Shown here: piece after piece, positions 8,611-18,121 of the stretch | Layout: each line of letters begins with the position of its first letter | Position numbering within the stretch: the stretch's first letter is position 1 | DNA from: Cecembia lonarensis LW9 | GTDB lineage: Bacteria; Bacteroidota; Bacteroidia; Cytophagales; Cyclobacteriaceae | Reading direction: 5' to 3' | DNA: 64,000 bases | Assembly: GCF_000298295.1 (NCBI RefSeq) | Contig: NZ_AMGM01000011.1 | Span: 28,060-92,059, forward strand | Notes under the pieces: model-generated | The model's database searches: none | Seen by the model: only the letters and a program-made list of their open reading frames with translations | Told to the model about the DNA's origin: nothing | Made by a program: the position numbers and the translations under genes

Positions 8611-9441
8611 ATGCAATACTTAGAATTTAAAGTAAGCTGCTCAGAAGTTTTCAGGGAAATCCTTATAGCTGAATTGGCAGAAGTAGGTTTTGATTCATTT
8701 TTGGAAACAGATGAAGGCTTTGATGCTTATATCCAAGAAAACACCTTCGTGAGGGCTGACTTCGAAGAGGTAATTCAAAGGTACCAGAACCAGGCCAACA
8801 TCAAGGTGAAGGAGGGGAAAATGGAAAAGGTAAACTGGAATGAGGAATGGGAAAAACATTATGATCCCATCATGGTAGATAACCAAGTCTATGTTAGGGC
8901 TTCTTTCCATGAGGCAAAATCAGATTTCCCTTATGAAATTCTGATCAATCCAAAAATGTCCTTTGGCACAGGTCACCATGCCACTACCTATCTGATGATT
9001 TCCCATCAACTGGAAATAGACCATACCAATAAAAGGGTTTTAGATATCGGAGCAGGCACTGGTATTCTGGCGATTATGGCCAAGAAATTGGGGGCATTTT
9101 CAGTGGAAGCATTTGATATTGATGAATGGTGTGTGGATAATGGGAATGAAAATTTTGACCTCAATGGAATGACAGCGGTTAGAATGGGCAAGGGAACCAT
9201 AAGAGAAGTTAATCCACAAGGGAGTTTTGATATTGTACTGGCCAATATCAATAAAAATGTTCTTCTAGATGAAATGGAAGTATACAGCTCCCTTCTAAAA
9301 TCCAATGCTTACTTGCTCTTAAGCGGCTTTTATGAGCATGATGCTGCCGATATTGAACAACGGGCCAATGGTTTTGGCCTTAAACTTATACAAACTAAAG
9401 TTAAGGAAAACTGGGCAGCTATGTCCTTTCAGAAACCATGA
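8611..9441 (+). CDS. prmA: Ribosomal protein L11 methyltransferase
   Basis: PrmA trimethylates ribosomal protein L11 using S-adenosylmethionine. The 276 residues comprise an N-terminal substrate-recognition domain (to ~residue 95), a linker with the family motif NPKMSFGTGHHATT, and a Rossmann-fold methyltransferase domain with motif I VLDIGAGTGILAI and the post-I acidic residue in EAFDIDEWCVDNG. The motif DIVLANINKN near residue 210 corresponds to the NPPY-like element of PrmA. It is the middle gene of a tpiA-prmA-small-protein unit, and its stop overlaps the next start (ATGA). Confidence 0.93.
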   Translation: MQYLEFKVSCSEVFREILIAELAEVGFDSFLETDEGFDAYIQENTFVRADFEEVIQRYQNQANIKVKEGKMEKVNWNEEWEKHYDPIMVDNQVYVRASFHEAKSDFPYEILINPKMSFGTGHHATTYLMISHQLEIDHTNKRVLDIGAGTGILAIMAKKLGAFSVEAFDIDEWCVDNGNENFDLNGMTAVRMGKGTIREVNPQGSFDIVLANINKNVLLDEMEVYSSLLKSNAYLLLSGFYEHDAADIEQRANGFGLKLIQTKVKENWAAMSFQKP

Positions 9442-9626
9442 CAGAACTGATTATCTATGCAATCATCTTTCTATTGCTGATTGCACATACGCTCATGGCA
9501 GCCAAAATGTATAAGAAAATTCACGAAAATAAAACCTTGAGTTTACAGGAAAGAAATGACTGGAAACTCAAGGCGCTTATTTTTCCAGGTTATTTCTGGT
9601 TCAAATACAAAGAAGGACTAAAATGA
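9438..9626 (+). CDS. Small single-span membrane protein
   Basis: This 62-residue protein starts within the prmA stop codon (ATGA overlap), which argues for translational coupling. Residues 2-22 form one hydrophobic helix (ELIIYAIIFLLLIAHTLMAA), followed by a basic, amphipathic region and the aromatic C-terminus YFWFKYKEGLK. I cannot assign a family. It is likely real because of the tight coupling and normal codon use. Confidence 0.6.
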   Translation: MTELIIYAIIFLLLIAHTLMAAKMYKKIHENKTLSLQERNDWKLKALIFPGYFWFKYKEGLK

Positions 9627-9634
9627 TACCTTTC

Positions 9635-10303
9635 CTATTTTTCAAAAACAATTCCCTCAGGATCAGCTCCTAAATTTTCTAGAAATTTGTAGATATCCTT
9701 GACCATTTGATCCGGCCCACAAACATAAAAGGCTTGTGAAAAGTCATTGATGTGTTTTTTAAGGAACTCCATATTAATCATGCCATGCTCATGACCCTCT
9801 AAGTTTTCTTTCTCCAAAACTGAAATGAAATCCTCATCTAAAATATCAAAAAAATAGGGTTCCATGATAACATCTTTCCGAGTCTTATTCGCAAAAATCA
9901 ACTTGTTACCTTCAATTTCACCTTTTTTAACCAAGTCTTTAAAAATTGGAATAAAAGGGGTTATTCCAGCTCCCCCGGCAATAAAAACCCCCTTTCCTTT
10001 ATATTGAATGGCACCCCACGGGTCATCAATCAATAAACTATCACCAATTACCAAGTTATCAATATGGTTGGTTACCCCATCATGATCTCTGTAGGACTTG
10101 ATGACAAACTCCAAAAAATCATCCTCAGGCAAAGAGGTAAAGGTAAAAGGGCGCTTTTCATTCTCCCACTTCTCTTGTTTGATAGCCACTTCGGTGGCTT
10201 GACCAGGAGAAAAATTGTAGTTTTTGGGCTTCTCGGTAATGATCCTTTTTACATCATGGGTCAAAGAAAACAGGTCATTTATTTTTACTTCATACATTAT
10301 CAA
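9635..10303 (-). CDS. FAD-binding oxidoreductase of the ferredoxin-NADP reductase fold
   Basis: The 222-residue protein has an FAD-binding beta barrel (residues ~1-100, with YNFSPGQATEVAI and the FTFTSLPEDD flavin motif in place of the usual RxYS/T) and an NAD(P)-binding half with GGAGITPFIPIFKDL near residues 111-125 and YVCGPDQMV near residue 200. There is no [2Fe-2S] domain, so it should pass electrons between NAD(P)H and a separate acceptor. The start may be the first Met or the third residue MYEVK. It is the last gene of the leftward batD-aroC-symporter series, with a 103-base gap before it. Confidence 0.85.
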   Translation of the reverse strand: MIMYEVKINDLFSLTHDVKRIITEKPKNYNFSPGQATEVAIKQEKWENEKRPFTFTSLPEDDFLEFVIKSYRDHDGVTNHIDNLVIGDSLLIDDPWGAIQYKGKGVFIAGGAGITPFIPIFKDLVKKGEIEGNKLIFANKTRKDVIMEPYFFDILDEDFISVLEKENLEGHEHGMINMEFLKKHINDFSQAFYVCGPDQMVKDIYKFLENLGADPEGIVFEK

Positions 10304-10406
10304 TAATACATTTGGTTATATAAATACATACGTAAGACAGAGAATATGTTTAGTTTTCTGTCAAATGCATGAATGATATCAACATTATTTTTATTGTATG
10401 AAGGGG

Positions 10407-11777
10407 TCAATTCACCTCTTGCTCTTTTGTAGGCTCCACATCCTCCAAGCCTTCATTGGATGTAAATGGATTGGACTTTCTGATCAGGCCAGCTGGAAGT
10501 TCTCCCTCTGTTGAAGCCACTGTGACACAGACGGCGGCATCACCCGTTACATTGACTACAGTCCTGAACATATCCAAGATTCTATCAGGGGCAATGATTA
10601 GGGCTACACCCGCACCAGGTACTCCGATAGCTTCCAATACAATTATCAACATGATCAAGCCAGCCCCGGGAACCCCTGCCGAACCAATTGCAGCCAAGGT
10701 AGCGGTCAATACGATGGTCAACTGCTGAGATATCGTCAGATCCATACCCAATGCCTGCGCAATAAACACGGCAGCCACTGCCTGATACAAACTCGTACCA
10801 TTCATATTTATTGTGGCACCCAAGGGCAGCACAAAACTGGAAACCTCCTCAGAGACGCCGATTTCCTCCTCTACCAATTTCATGGTCACCGGAAGGGTAG
10901 CTGAACTGGAAGAAGTAGAAAAACCCAATAACATCGCCGGTCTCAATGACTTTATAAAATCCCGGAATGAAATTTTAGTGAAGGATTTCAACATGAGGGC
11001 ATATACACCTACTATTACCAAAATCAAACCACCTAAGACAACCAAGGTATATTTCAGTAAGGCAAGCAGTAGCTCTACTGCTGATTCTGGATTATCTCCG
11101 GCTATTTCCACAATTAAGGAGGCCATCAGGGCAAAAACACCATAGGGAGCAATCAACATGATATACTCCACTATTTTGATGATTACATCATTGAGCGCAT
11201 CAAAAAAGGCTATAAAGGTCTTGGCTTTTGCCTTTTCAATCTGCAGTAGGGCAATACCTGCAATGATGGCAAAGAATACCACTTGCAGCATGCTTCCATT
11301 ATCCGCAGCAGCAGCAAAAAGATTTTCTGGAACAATATCTACTAAGGGCTGTAATGGACCCTGATCCCTAATATCCGCTGCTTTGGTCGCCTTTGATCCT
11401 GCCTGATCGTCAAACTGGGTCATCAATTTATCCCGGGTATCTTGCGGCAACTGCTCCCCTGGCTCGAAAAAATTTACCAATAACAAACCTATACTTATGG
11501 CAATGACGGTTGTCAATAGATACGCCAATATAGTTTTACCCCCAATTCTTGAGAGTTTGGATATATCCCCCAGATTAGCTACCCCAACAATTAGTGATGC
11601 AAGCACTAAGGGCACAGCGATCATTTTCAAGGCATTGATAAAAATCGTACCTGCTGGTTTGATATACTTTACTGTAAAGTCTGGCGAAAACCCAAATTGA
11701 ATCACGACCAAACCAAATATCAAGCCGAGGACCAAACCAATAATGATTTGGGTGTGTAAAGGTATCTTTTTAAGCAT
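10407..11777 (-). CDS. Dicarboxylate/amino acid:cation symporter (DAACS family)
   Basis: This 456-residue inner-membrane transporter is of the GltP/GltT/DctA type, which moves glutamate, aspartate or C4-dicarboxylates with Na+ or H+. It has about eight transmembrane segments plus re-entrant loops. The first loop motif is the serine-rich STSSSSATLPVT near residue 288, followed by LPLGATINMNGTSLYQ, which carries the family NMDGT-like cation/substrate motif (here NMNGT). A hydrophilic insertion lies at residues ~108-150. It starts 12 bases after aroC and is probably cotranscribed. Substrate is not predictable from sequence alone. Confidence 0.9.
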   Translation of the reverse strand: MLKKIPLHTQIIIGLVLGLIFGLVVIQFGFSPDFTVKYIKPAGTIFINALKMIAVPLVLASLIVGVANLGDISKLSRIGGKTILAYLLTTVIAISIGLLLVNFFEPGEQLPQDTRDKLMTQFDDQAGSKATKAADIRDQGPLQPLVDIVPENLFAAAADNGSMLQVVFFAIIAGIALLQIEKAKAKTFIAFFDALNDVIIKIVEYIMLIAPYGVFALMASLIVEIAGDNPESAVELLLALLKYTLVVLGGLILVIVGVYALMLKSFTKISFRDFIKSLRPAMLLGFSTSSSSATLPVTMKLVEEEIGVSEEVSSFVLPLGATINMNGTSLYQAVAAVFIAQALGMDLTISQQLTIVLTATLAAIGSAGVPGAGLIMLIIVLEAIGVPGAGVALIIAPDRILDMFRTVVNVTGDAAVCVTVASTEGELPAGLIRKSNPFTSNEGLEDVEPTKEQEVN

Positions 11778-11789
11778 GTTGTATAATTT

Positions 11790-12872
11790 TTATATCAATA
11801 ACTTATTTGTACGGCCAATCAATAAGTAGTCAGCCAAAACCAAGGCTGCCATGGCTTCTACTATAGGAACTGCTCTGGGTACTACGCAGGGGTCATGCCT
11901 GCCTTTCCCGGATACCGTTACCGCTTCTCCGGCCTCATTCACTGAATCCTGATCCTGCATAATGGTAGCTACAGGTTTGAAGGCCACATTAAAATAAATG
12001 TCTTCTCCATTCGAGATACCTCCCTGGATTCCTCCTGAATAATTAGTCTTAGTCCTCACCTTGTCTCCATCCTGATAGAAGGCATCATTATGCTGCGATC
12101 CCCTCATGGTGACCCCTTTAAATCCGCTACCATATTCAAAGCCCTTCACCGCATTGATGCTCAGCATGGCTTTTCCCAACTCTGCATGCAATCTGTCAAA
12201 AACGGGTTCTCCAAGTCCTGCAGGAACACCTTTGGCCACGCAAGTGATCACACCTCCAACGGTATCCCTACTCTTTCTTACTTCATCAATGTAGGAAATC
12301 ATTTGCTCCGCCATGGCGGGATCAGGACAGCGCACTATATTGTCTTCTGCCTGTGACAATCCCATTTCCTGATATGGCTTATCAAGTTTTAATTCTCCAA
12401 CTTGAGAAACATAGGCGTGAACAGTGATTCCAAAATGCTGCAATAACATTTTGGCAACAGCTCCTCCAGCAACTCTGGCAGCCGTCTCCCTTGCACTGCT
12501 TCTTCCTCCACCTCTGTAATCACGAATGCCGTATTTTTCAAAGTAAGTGAAATCAGCGTGTGAAGGTCTGAATTTATCCGATATGTGGCTATAATCTTTA
12601 CTTTTTTGGTCGGTATTCATGATAACCATACCAATGGGAGTTCCTGTGCTCTTACCCTCAAATACACCAGACAAGATCTTGATCTCATCCTCTTCTTTCC
12701 TTTGGGTAGTAATTTTTGATTGTCCAGGCTTTCTTCTTTGCATTTCGCTTTGAATAAACCCTTCATCAATAGCCAACCCGGCTGGACAGCCCTCTATCGT
12801 AACACCCAAGCCCAACCCATGGGATTCTCCGAAGGTGGTGATTTTAAATATTTTTCCGAAAGTATTACCCAT
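11790..12872 (-). CDS. aroC: Chorismate synthase
   Basis: AroC converts 5-enolpyruvylshikimate 3-phosphate to chorismate with reduced FMN as cofactor, the last step of the shikimate pathway. The 360 residues match the family. Signatures are [18 protein letters not shown] at the N-terminus with the first catalytic His, [21 protein letters not shown] near residues 119-139, and the C-terminal [18 protein letters not shown] with the second catalytic His. Its start overlaps the end of batD by 8 bases, so the two are transcribed together. Confidence 0.96.
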   Translation of the reverse strand: MGNTFGKIFKITTFGESHGLGLGVTIEGCPAGLAIDEGFIQSEMQRRKPGQSKITTQRKEEDEIKILSGVFEGKSTGTPIGMVIMNTDQKSKDYSHISDKFRPSHADFTYFEKYGIRDYRGGGRSSARETAARVAGGAVAKMLLQHFGITVHAYVSQVGELKLDKPYQEMGLSQAEDNIVRCPDPAMAEQMISYIDEVRKSRDTVGGVITCVAKGVPAGLGEPVFDRLHAELGKAMLSINAVKGFEYGSGFKGVTMRGSQHNDAFYQDGDKVRTKTNYSGGIQGGISNGEDIYFNVAFKPVATIMQDQDSVNEAGEAVTVSGKGRHDPCVVPRAVPIVEAMAALVLADYLLIGRTNKLLI

Positions 12873-14313
12873 TTCCTCTTCTGATAATCAGTATGGCCAA
12901 CAAAACCAATGAGCCGACCAATAATAAATTGATAAATAGCGAAAAATAGTATTTATATCGCTGGTATGAAAGTTTATTGTTCTCTACTTCGATCAAATCG
13001 TATATGCCGCCCAACCTCTGCTTAGAAATAGCCTGGTTCACCTTGGATTCTCCTGTAACGCGGATGACTGCATTCGGTTTCAAGGTATCGTACTTGGCCA
13101 ATACAGGGTTGAAATAAATCCATTCAAAATGATCGGCCAGCTTAACCTCTCCCGGTTCATTGATCGTAAGGTAATAGTTGAATTCTTTAACACCTCGGAT
13201 TTTACCCATTCCCCGATTGATCTGCTGTCGGACATTAGGGTCAAAGGTGTTCAGCTTTTGGATCTGTCTCGTTCTGGGAGCAGATATGGAATTGATGTTG
13301 CCTTCTCCACTAATGCCGAAGTTATATGTAAAACCCTCTCCGGTCTCAACCTCAAAAGTACTGATGTTTTCTCTTAGCTGGTACACCCCCACACTGACTT
13401 CATTCCGCAAAGGATGCTGCGGTAAAGGCTTTACATTTACCGATTTTGCCGATGAATAGAAAGTCTTGAAATCCTCTAACCTGTTGCTCCCAAAAAATGT
13501 GGGGTTTCTGGCTACCCTGTATTTTATCATTTCCCAAGCAATCGGTGGAATAACAATTTCCCCATCAGAAAAAGGGAAAAAAGTAGCTTCATAGACCTTA
13601 TACTTAATCCAGTTTTTCCCATTTAGAGTGATTCTTTCAGGTTGAATATTAGTAATATTGAAGTTTTCTTCCCATGCATTGGAGGGCTTCATTTTTTTCA
13701 ATATTTCATCCAACTGTCGGCCAGGTTCATAAAATTGAAAGGGAGCCTGATTGGTTTCTGACATGTAAAACGCCAGGCTTACATTGAACCCTTCCCCAAC
13801 AAATACTTCTGATTTATCTACCGAGGAAGCAAAAAAGGCATCATCCTCTATTTCTATGAATTCCGGTTCCTCACGGGTTCTGCTGCCAAACAAATCATCA
13901 AAAGGATCAAACACACCCGGCCTCTGACTGGTTCTCGGCTCTAATACCGTAATTTTTTTACCGGGAGAACTATATGATGAACCATTGATTTTTACGGAGA
14001 ATGGCTCTAATGAAAACTCTCCCCTTCTGTTTGGCTTATAATATTGTATGACACTGTTCGTACTGGTTACTTGACCATTGATGATGTTCATAGAAGAAGA
14101 TTGAGAAATGCCTTGTTTCTGAAAACCTAAAATATCGGGAAACTCATCATAAGACTTAATCCGGTCATTGGAAATGGTGACTTTTATGCTGAAAGTTTCA
14201 TTAAGGCCTATTTCATCAGGTCCAAGTTCTATGTTCACTTCCTGAGCCATAAGGGAGGAAGAAATAATTGCCAAAAAAGATACCAAGAAAAGGGTGACTT
14301 TCGTTTTAAACAT
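12865..14313 (-). CDS. batD: BatD family protein (oxygen-tolerance operon component)
   Basis: The product has 482 residues from [15 protein letters not shown]; the upstream Met at 14367 precedes a non-hydrophobic stretch, so the signal-peptide start is preferred. The signal peptide ends SSLMAQ and is followed by Ig-like domains with the BatD features [20 protein letters not shown] and [18 protein letters not shown]. Near the C-terminus one transmembrane helix ([21 protein letters not shown]) is followed by RRGNG. Bat proteins in Bacteroidota are linked to envelope integrity and aerotolerance. No batA, batB, batC or batE is adjacent, so this copy is separate from the usual operon. Confidence 0.85.
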   Translation of the reverse strand: MFKTKVTLFLVSFLAIISSSLMAQEVNIELGPDEIGLNETFSIKVTISNDRIKSYDEFPDILGFQKQGISQSSSMNIINGQVTSTNSVIQYYKPNRRGEFSLEPFSVKINGSSYSSPGKKITVLEPRTSQRPGVFDPFDDLFGSRTREEPEFIEIEDDAFFASSVDKSEVFVGEGFNVSLAFYMSETNQAPFQFYEPGRQLDEILKKMKPSNAWEENFNITNIQPERITLNGKNWIKYKVYEATFFPFSDGEIVIPPIAWEMIKYRVARNPTFFGSNRLEDFKTFYSSAKSVNVKPLPQHPLRNEVSVGVYQLRENISTFEVETGEGFTYNFGISGEGNINSISAPRTRQIQKLNTFDPNVRQQINRGMGKIRGVKEFNYYLTINEPGEVKLADHFEWIYFNPVLAKYDTLKPNAVIRVTGESKVNQAISKQRLGGIYDLIEVENNKLSYQRYKYYFSLFINLLLVGSLVLLAILIIRRGNG

Positions 14314-14433
14314 ACTGTGATCTGATCTTAATGACCGCAAATTAACTTTATATTTTAAACGCAACAAACCTTTGATAGTATCGTATTCAAGGATGTAGTT
14401 GTTTTACATTAAACCAGTAAAATTCTTTGAGAT

Positions 14434-14625
14434 ATGTTAGAGTACGTAAAAACAGTTTTGATGAAGGTAAGCTTTGATGGAAGGCTCTTCGAAAAAGAAT
14501 TGAGGAAGGCCTTGAATTTGTTGCTTCCAGCAGAAATTCAAGAATTCAAAGAATGGTGTTATCGCAAGTTCTCCAACAACTATGAACCGGTACTGAACAA
14601 GTACTTCATAAGTTTAGCAGGTTAA
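14434..14625 (+). CDS. Small conserved hypothetical protein
   Basis: This 63-residue soluble protein (MLEYVKTVLMKVSFDGRLF...) is predicted helical and basic. It stands alone between batD (divergent) and a GNAT-like gene (convergent), and a strong terminator directly follows its stop. That placement supports a real transcription unit. The VSFDGRLFEKELRKALNLLLPAE stretch has the look of small conserved Bacteroidota proteins, but I know no function. Confidence 0.6.
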   Translation: MLEYVKTVLMKVSFDGRLFEKELRKALNLLLPAEIQEFKEWCYRKFSNNYEPVLNKYFISLAG

Positions 14626-14630
14626 ACCTT

Positions 14631-14653
14631 AGCCCCAATATTGGGGCTTTTTT
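14631..14653 (+). terminator. Terminator of the 63-residue protein gene
   Basis: AGCCCCAAT (14631-14639) pairs with ATTGGGGCT (14640-14648) almost without a loop and is followed by six T residues. The stem sits between two convergent genes and has a T tract only for the plus strand. Confidence 0.85.
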
Positions 14654-14655
14654 GC

Positions 14656-15828
14656 TCAAGACAAAATGGGATGCCTTTCAAATTTTTGATACCTATCAAA
14701 TAAATACCTGTAAGTAACCATCCTCCTACTTTGTTTACCACCCAGATTTTTAGAAATATTTAAGATTTTTGGATTAAAGTCACCCTGCCAGTACAATTCT
14801 AATTTCTTGTAATGTCTGGTTTTTTTGATTTCTTTTTCTGCTTCGACAATCAGGTAATAATCCAAACCCTTCCCCTGAAATTCAGGTACTATGCCAAAAA
14901 CAATCCCTACAAAATTCCGGTTTTTCCCAAAGGTCTTGAAAAATAAAAACTTTAATTTTTCCCAGAGTCCAAACTTCCCATTCAGGTGTTTGATGACCTG
15001 ATTGATGTCTGGTAAATTAATCCACATCACTATTGGCTCACCCTTGTGATAAGCAAACCAAATCAATTTTTCATCCAAAATCGGTTTCATGCTTTCCAAA
15101 AGCTTCAACGCATGTTGATGACTGATTTCTTTGTTGCCTTCATGCTTAGCCCAAGCCTTATTGTAAACTGTACTTAAGTCTTTGGCAAAATCGACCAGTT
15201 TATTCTTTTTGAGATACTTTACTGTAAAATCAGGGTCATAGAAGTACTTGGCATGACTTTCATAAAATTTCGCCGAAAGTTGGTTTTGTTCACTGGCCAC
15301 TTCAAGAGCCCAACAAATCTGGTTGTAAAAAACCTGAAATCCATACCCTTCAAAAAGGCTTTGATAATAGGGTGGGTTGTAATTCATGTTATAAATGGGC
15401 TCATGAAAACCATCAACCAAAAGTCCCCACCACTTGTCTCTATCTCCAAAATTAATCGGTCCATCCATGGCCTTCATGCCTTTTTCTGCCAACCAAATTT
15501 TAGCCTTTTCAAATAGCAGATCCGCTGCTTTTTGGTCATTGATGCAATCAAAAAAACCTATTCCTCCAACTGGAAAAGTATCGCCTTTATTTTTGTACCT
15601 TTTGTTAACAAAGGCAGCAATCCTTCCAATGGATTCACCCTTTTCGTTTTGTAGGAACCAACGTACGGCTTCTCCATGTTGGAGATGTTTGTTCTTGGAC
15701 TTATCAAACACCTCAAGCACATCTTTGTTTAATGGCTTAATCCAATTGGGATTTTCGCAGTTCATGGCATCATGAACTTTCAAAAACTCCAACTCCAATG
15801 CTGGGGAATTGACTTCGATAAACTTCAT
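14656..15828 (-). CDS. GNAT-like N-acetyltransferase family protein
   Basis: The 390-residue cytoplasmic protein begins MKFIEVNSPALELEFLKV. It has the features of a large GNAT-related family common in Bacteroidota: ESIGRIAAFVNKRY near residues 71-84 and, in the C-terminal half, GIVPEFQGKGLDYYLI near residues 313-328, which resembles the acetyl-CoA-binding Q/RxxGxG/A loop. The substrate is unknown. It has its own -7-like element upstream and is convergent with the small gene at 14434. The fold assignment is moderately secure and the activity is inferred. Confidence 0.65.
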   Translation of the reverse strand: MKFIEVNSPALELEFLKVHDAMNCENPNWIKPLNKDVLEVFDKSKNKHLQHGEAVRWFLQNEKGESIGRIAAFVNKRYKNKGDTFPVGGIGFFDCINDQKAADLLFEKAKIWLAEKGMKAMDGPINFGDRDKWWGLLVDGFHEPIYNMNYNPPYYQSLFEGYGFQVFYNQICWALEVASEQNQLSAKFYESHAKYFYDPDFTVKYLKKNKLVDFAKDLSTVYNKAWAKHEGNKEISHQHALKLLESMKPILDEKLIWFAYHKGEPIVMWINLPDINQVIKHLNGKFGLWEKLKFLFFKTFGKNRNFVGIVFGIVPEFQGKGLDYYLIVEAEKEIKKTRHYKKLELYWQGDFNPKILNISKNLGGKQSRRMVTYRYLFDRYQKFERHPILS

Positions 15829-15844
15829 AAGTGTAGGTTTAGGT

Positions 15845-15852
15845 CAAATTTA
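15845..15852 (-). promoter_or_regulatory. -7 element of the GNAT-like gene
   Basis: Read on the minus strand this is TAAATTTG, an exact TAnnTTTG match, 16 bases upstream of the start codon. No clear -33 box is visible. Confidence 0.45.
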
Positions 15853-15982
15853 AGAAGAAGTATTCATGATTTTGAAATTGTATTGTTATAAAAAATATTC
15901 CCCTTAAACCAATGAAAACAAGAAACTTAATTTGTATCAATCTGAAAAGGGAACTTCTGACACTTGAAAGGAATGTTCAAAA

Positions 15983-16936
15983 TTATTTTTTTACCAAAAA
16001 ATCAATATTTCTTTTCAAACCATCGAATTTAGCCCGCTTCAGAGGTGAATTCTTAAATACTTTTTGAAAGGTCTCTAGGGTTATCTCTTCCCAGTCTTTC
16101 CGGGTAAATGCTGCCAGGTCGGGATGAGGCAAAAACCTTTGTTCTTGATGAGGTTTAGAAAATCTGTTCCAAGGGCAGACGTCTTGACAGATGTCACAAC
16201 CAAAAACCCAATTTTCAAATTTCCCCTTAACCTCTTGAGGTATTTCTTCTTTCAGCTCAATGGTAAAATAGGATATGCACTTGGATCCATCAACAACCCC
16301 TGCTTGGACAATGGCATCCGTAGGACAAGCATCTATACATCTTGTGCAAGTGCCACAGTAATCTTTAACCATTGGCGGGTCCGGACTTACTTCCAAGTCT
16401 ATAATCAGTTCAGCTAAAAAGAAAAAACTGCCCATGGTACGGTTCAACAAAAGGCTGTTTTTCCCCTGCCAGCCTAAACCGGCCTTCTGCGCCCATTGTC
16501 GCTCCATGACTGGAGCAGAGTCCACAAAAGCCCTACCATCTATTTCTCCTATTTCTTCCCGCAGGTGCTGAAGAAAGGTTTTAAGCTTATCTTTTATTAC
16601 AAAATGGTAATCTTCACCATAAGCGTATTTTGCCAACTTGAGATCTTCTGGACCCGAAGGTATTTCTTTTACAGGAAAGTGGTTATAAATCAGACTTACT
16701 ACAGTTTTGGCTCCATCGACCAGTAACCTTGGATCTAGCCTTTTATCAAAATGATTGGCCAGATAGCCCATCTTGCCATGGTAATTTTGATTTAACCAGG
16801 CTTCCAGCTTTGGGGCTTCTTCTTCCAAGAAATCTGCTTTGGCAATACCACAAAAATCAAATCCCAAGCTTTTGGCCTGGGTTTTAATAATGTTTGCATA
16901 TTTATCTGCCTTTTCCGTATTCATGGAATCATTCAA
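15983..16936 (-). CDS. queG: Epoxyqueuosine reductase
   Basis: QueG reduces epoxyqueuosine to queuosine in tRNA, the last step of queuosine synthesis, using cobalamin and two [4Fe-4S] clusters. The 317-residue protein shows the family motifs [21 protein letters not shown], the catalytic-region [18 protein letters not shown] and [20 protein letters not shown], and two ferredoxin-type cysteine sets, [16 protein letters not shown] (from about residue 195) and [13 protein letters not shown] (from about residue 250). The start may be MNDSMNTEK (overlapping ruvB by 8 bases) or MNTEKADKY, four codons on. It is cotranscribed with ruvB. Confidence 0.93.
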   Translation of the reverse strand: MNDSMNTEKADKYANIIKTQAKSLGFDFCGIAKADFLEEEAPKLEAWLNQNYHGKMGYLANHFDKRLDPRLLVDGAKTVVSLIYNHFPVKEIPSGPEDLKLAKYAYGEDYHFVIKDKLKTFLQHLREEIGEIDGRAFVDSAPVMERQWAQKAGLGWQGKNSLLLNRTMGSFFFLAELIIDLEVSPDPPMVKDYCGTCTRCIDACPTDAIVQAGVVDGSKCISYFTIELKEEIPQEVKGKFENWVFGCDICQDVCPWNRFSKPHQEQRFLPHPDLAAFTRKDWEEITLETFQKVFKNSPLKRAKFDGLKRNIDFLVKK

Positions 16937-17963
16937 ATAAAGTCCCTGTACTGCCTCCGAAATTAGGTTTGATATTCAAATGCTTAAAAGCAAGTTCTGT
17001 AGCCATTCTCCCTCTGGAAGTTCTTTTGAGGTATCCCTCCTGAATAAGAAAAGGCTCATAAACTTCTTCTATGGTCTCTGCCTCTTCTCCGCAAGCTGTT
17101 GCGATGGTTCCAAGGCCTACAGGCCCACCCTTAAACTTATCAATGATGGTAAGCAGAATCCTATTATCCATTTCATCCAAACCATTTTCATCTACATCCA
17201 AAGCATTCAAGGCCATTTTTGAAATCTCCAAATTGATCCTGCCATCTCCTTTGATCTCCGCAAAATCTCGGGTCCGCCTCAACAACATATTGGCAATCCT
17301 GGGTGTACCCCTGCTCCTTCTTGCAATTTCAAAGGCAGCTACTTCGTCAATTGGGGTTTGCAAAATATGGGCCGAACGACTGACAATATCTGTCAGCAAT
17401 TTAGCATCATAATACTCTAAGCGGGAGTTAATACCAAAACGTGCCCTTAGCGGTGAAGTCAACAAACCAGAACGGGTGGTTGCACCAATCAAGGTAAAAG
17501 GGTTGAGGGAAATCTGTACAGACCTGGCATTGGGACCTGAGTCCAACATGATGTCAATACGAAAATCTTCCATTGCTGAATATAGATATTCCTCAACTAT
17601 AGGATTTAGCCGGTGGATTTCATCAATGAACAAGACATCACCCTCCTCCAAATTGGTCAGTAATCCAGCCAAATCTGATGGTTTATCCAAAACTGGCCCA
17701 GAAGTGATTTTTATACCTGCTTCCAGTTCATTGGCAATGATATGGCTCAAGGTGGTCTTACCCAAACCCGGAGGCCCATGCAAAAGCACATGGTCCAAAG
17801 GCTCATTTCTCCTTTTAGCAGCAAGCACGAAAATTTTTAAGTTCTCTACAATTTTGAATTGACCAGTAAAATCATCAAAACTCAAAGGTCGCAGGGCCTT
17901 TTCAATTTCTCTATCCGAGGAATTTAACTTTCCTTTGTCACCACTCAAATAATCTTCTCTCAT
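16929..17963 (-). CDS. ruvB: Holliday junction branch migration helicase RuvB
   Basis: RuvB is the hexameric AAA+ motor that drives branch migration with RuvA. The 344-residue protein has the N-terminal [12 protein letters not shown], Walker [10 protein letters not shown] near residues 65-73, Walker [12 protein letters not shown] near residue 109, sensor-1 GATTRSG, and the C-terminal winged-helix region with [20 protein letters not shown] and the conserved [13 protein letters not shown]. ruvA and ruvC are not adjacent. It is the first gene of the ruvB-queG unit, and a -7 element lies just upstream. Confidence 0.97.
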   Translation of the reverse strand: MREDYLSGDKGKLNSSDREIEKALRPLSFDDFTGQFKIVENLKIFVLAAKRRNEPLDHVLLHGPPGLGKTTLSHIIANELEAGIKITSGPVLDKPSDLAGLLTNLEEGDVLFIDEIHRLNPIVEEYLYSAMEDFRIDIMLDSGPNARSVQISLNPFTLIGATTRSGLLTSPLRARFGINSRLEYYDAKLLTDIVSRSAHILQTPIDEVAAFEIARRSRGTPRIANMLLRRTRDFAEIKGDGRINLEISKMALNALDVDENGLDEMDNRILLTIIDKFKGGPVGLGTIATACGEEAETIEEVYEPFLIQEGYLKRTSRGRMATELAFKHLNIKPNFGGSTGTLFE

Positions 17964-17983
17964 AGCTTCTGCTTCAGCAAATA

Positions 17984-17991
17984 CAAAGATA
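17984..17991 (-). promoter_or_regulatory. -7 element of ruvB
   Basis: On the minus strand this reads TATCTTTG, an exact TAnnTTTG match, 20 bases before the ruvB start codon. No strong -33 element is seen at the expected distance. Confidence 0.5.
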
Positions 17992-18038
17992 TAAATTTAG
18001 CCCAAGGCGTAAAGCTCAAAGACAGAAAGGAAATATTT

Positions 18039-18057
18039 TATGCAACCTTGTTGCATA
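18039..18057. promoter_or_regulatory. Palindrome upstream of apbE (possible operator)
   Basis: TATGCAAC (18039-18046) and GTTGCATA (18050-18057) form an inverted repeat around a 3-base centre, in the ruvB-apbE divergent region. It lacks a T tract and so is not a terminator. It could be a dimeric regulator site, with no indication of which regulator. Confidence 0.35.
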
Positions 18058-18121
18058 TTTTGTTTCCTGGGAACTTTATTTGGAAAATAACCATTAACTT
18101 GCGAGAAAATTACGAGGATAC

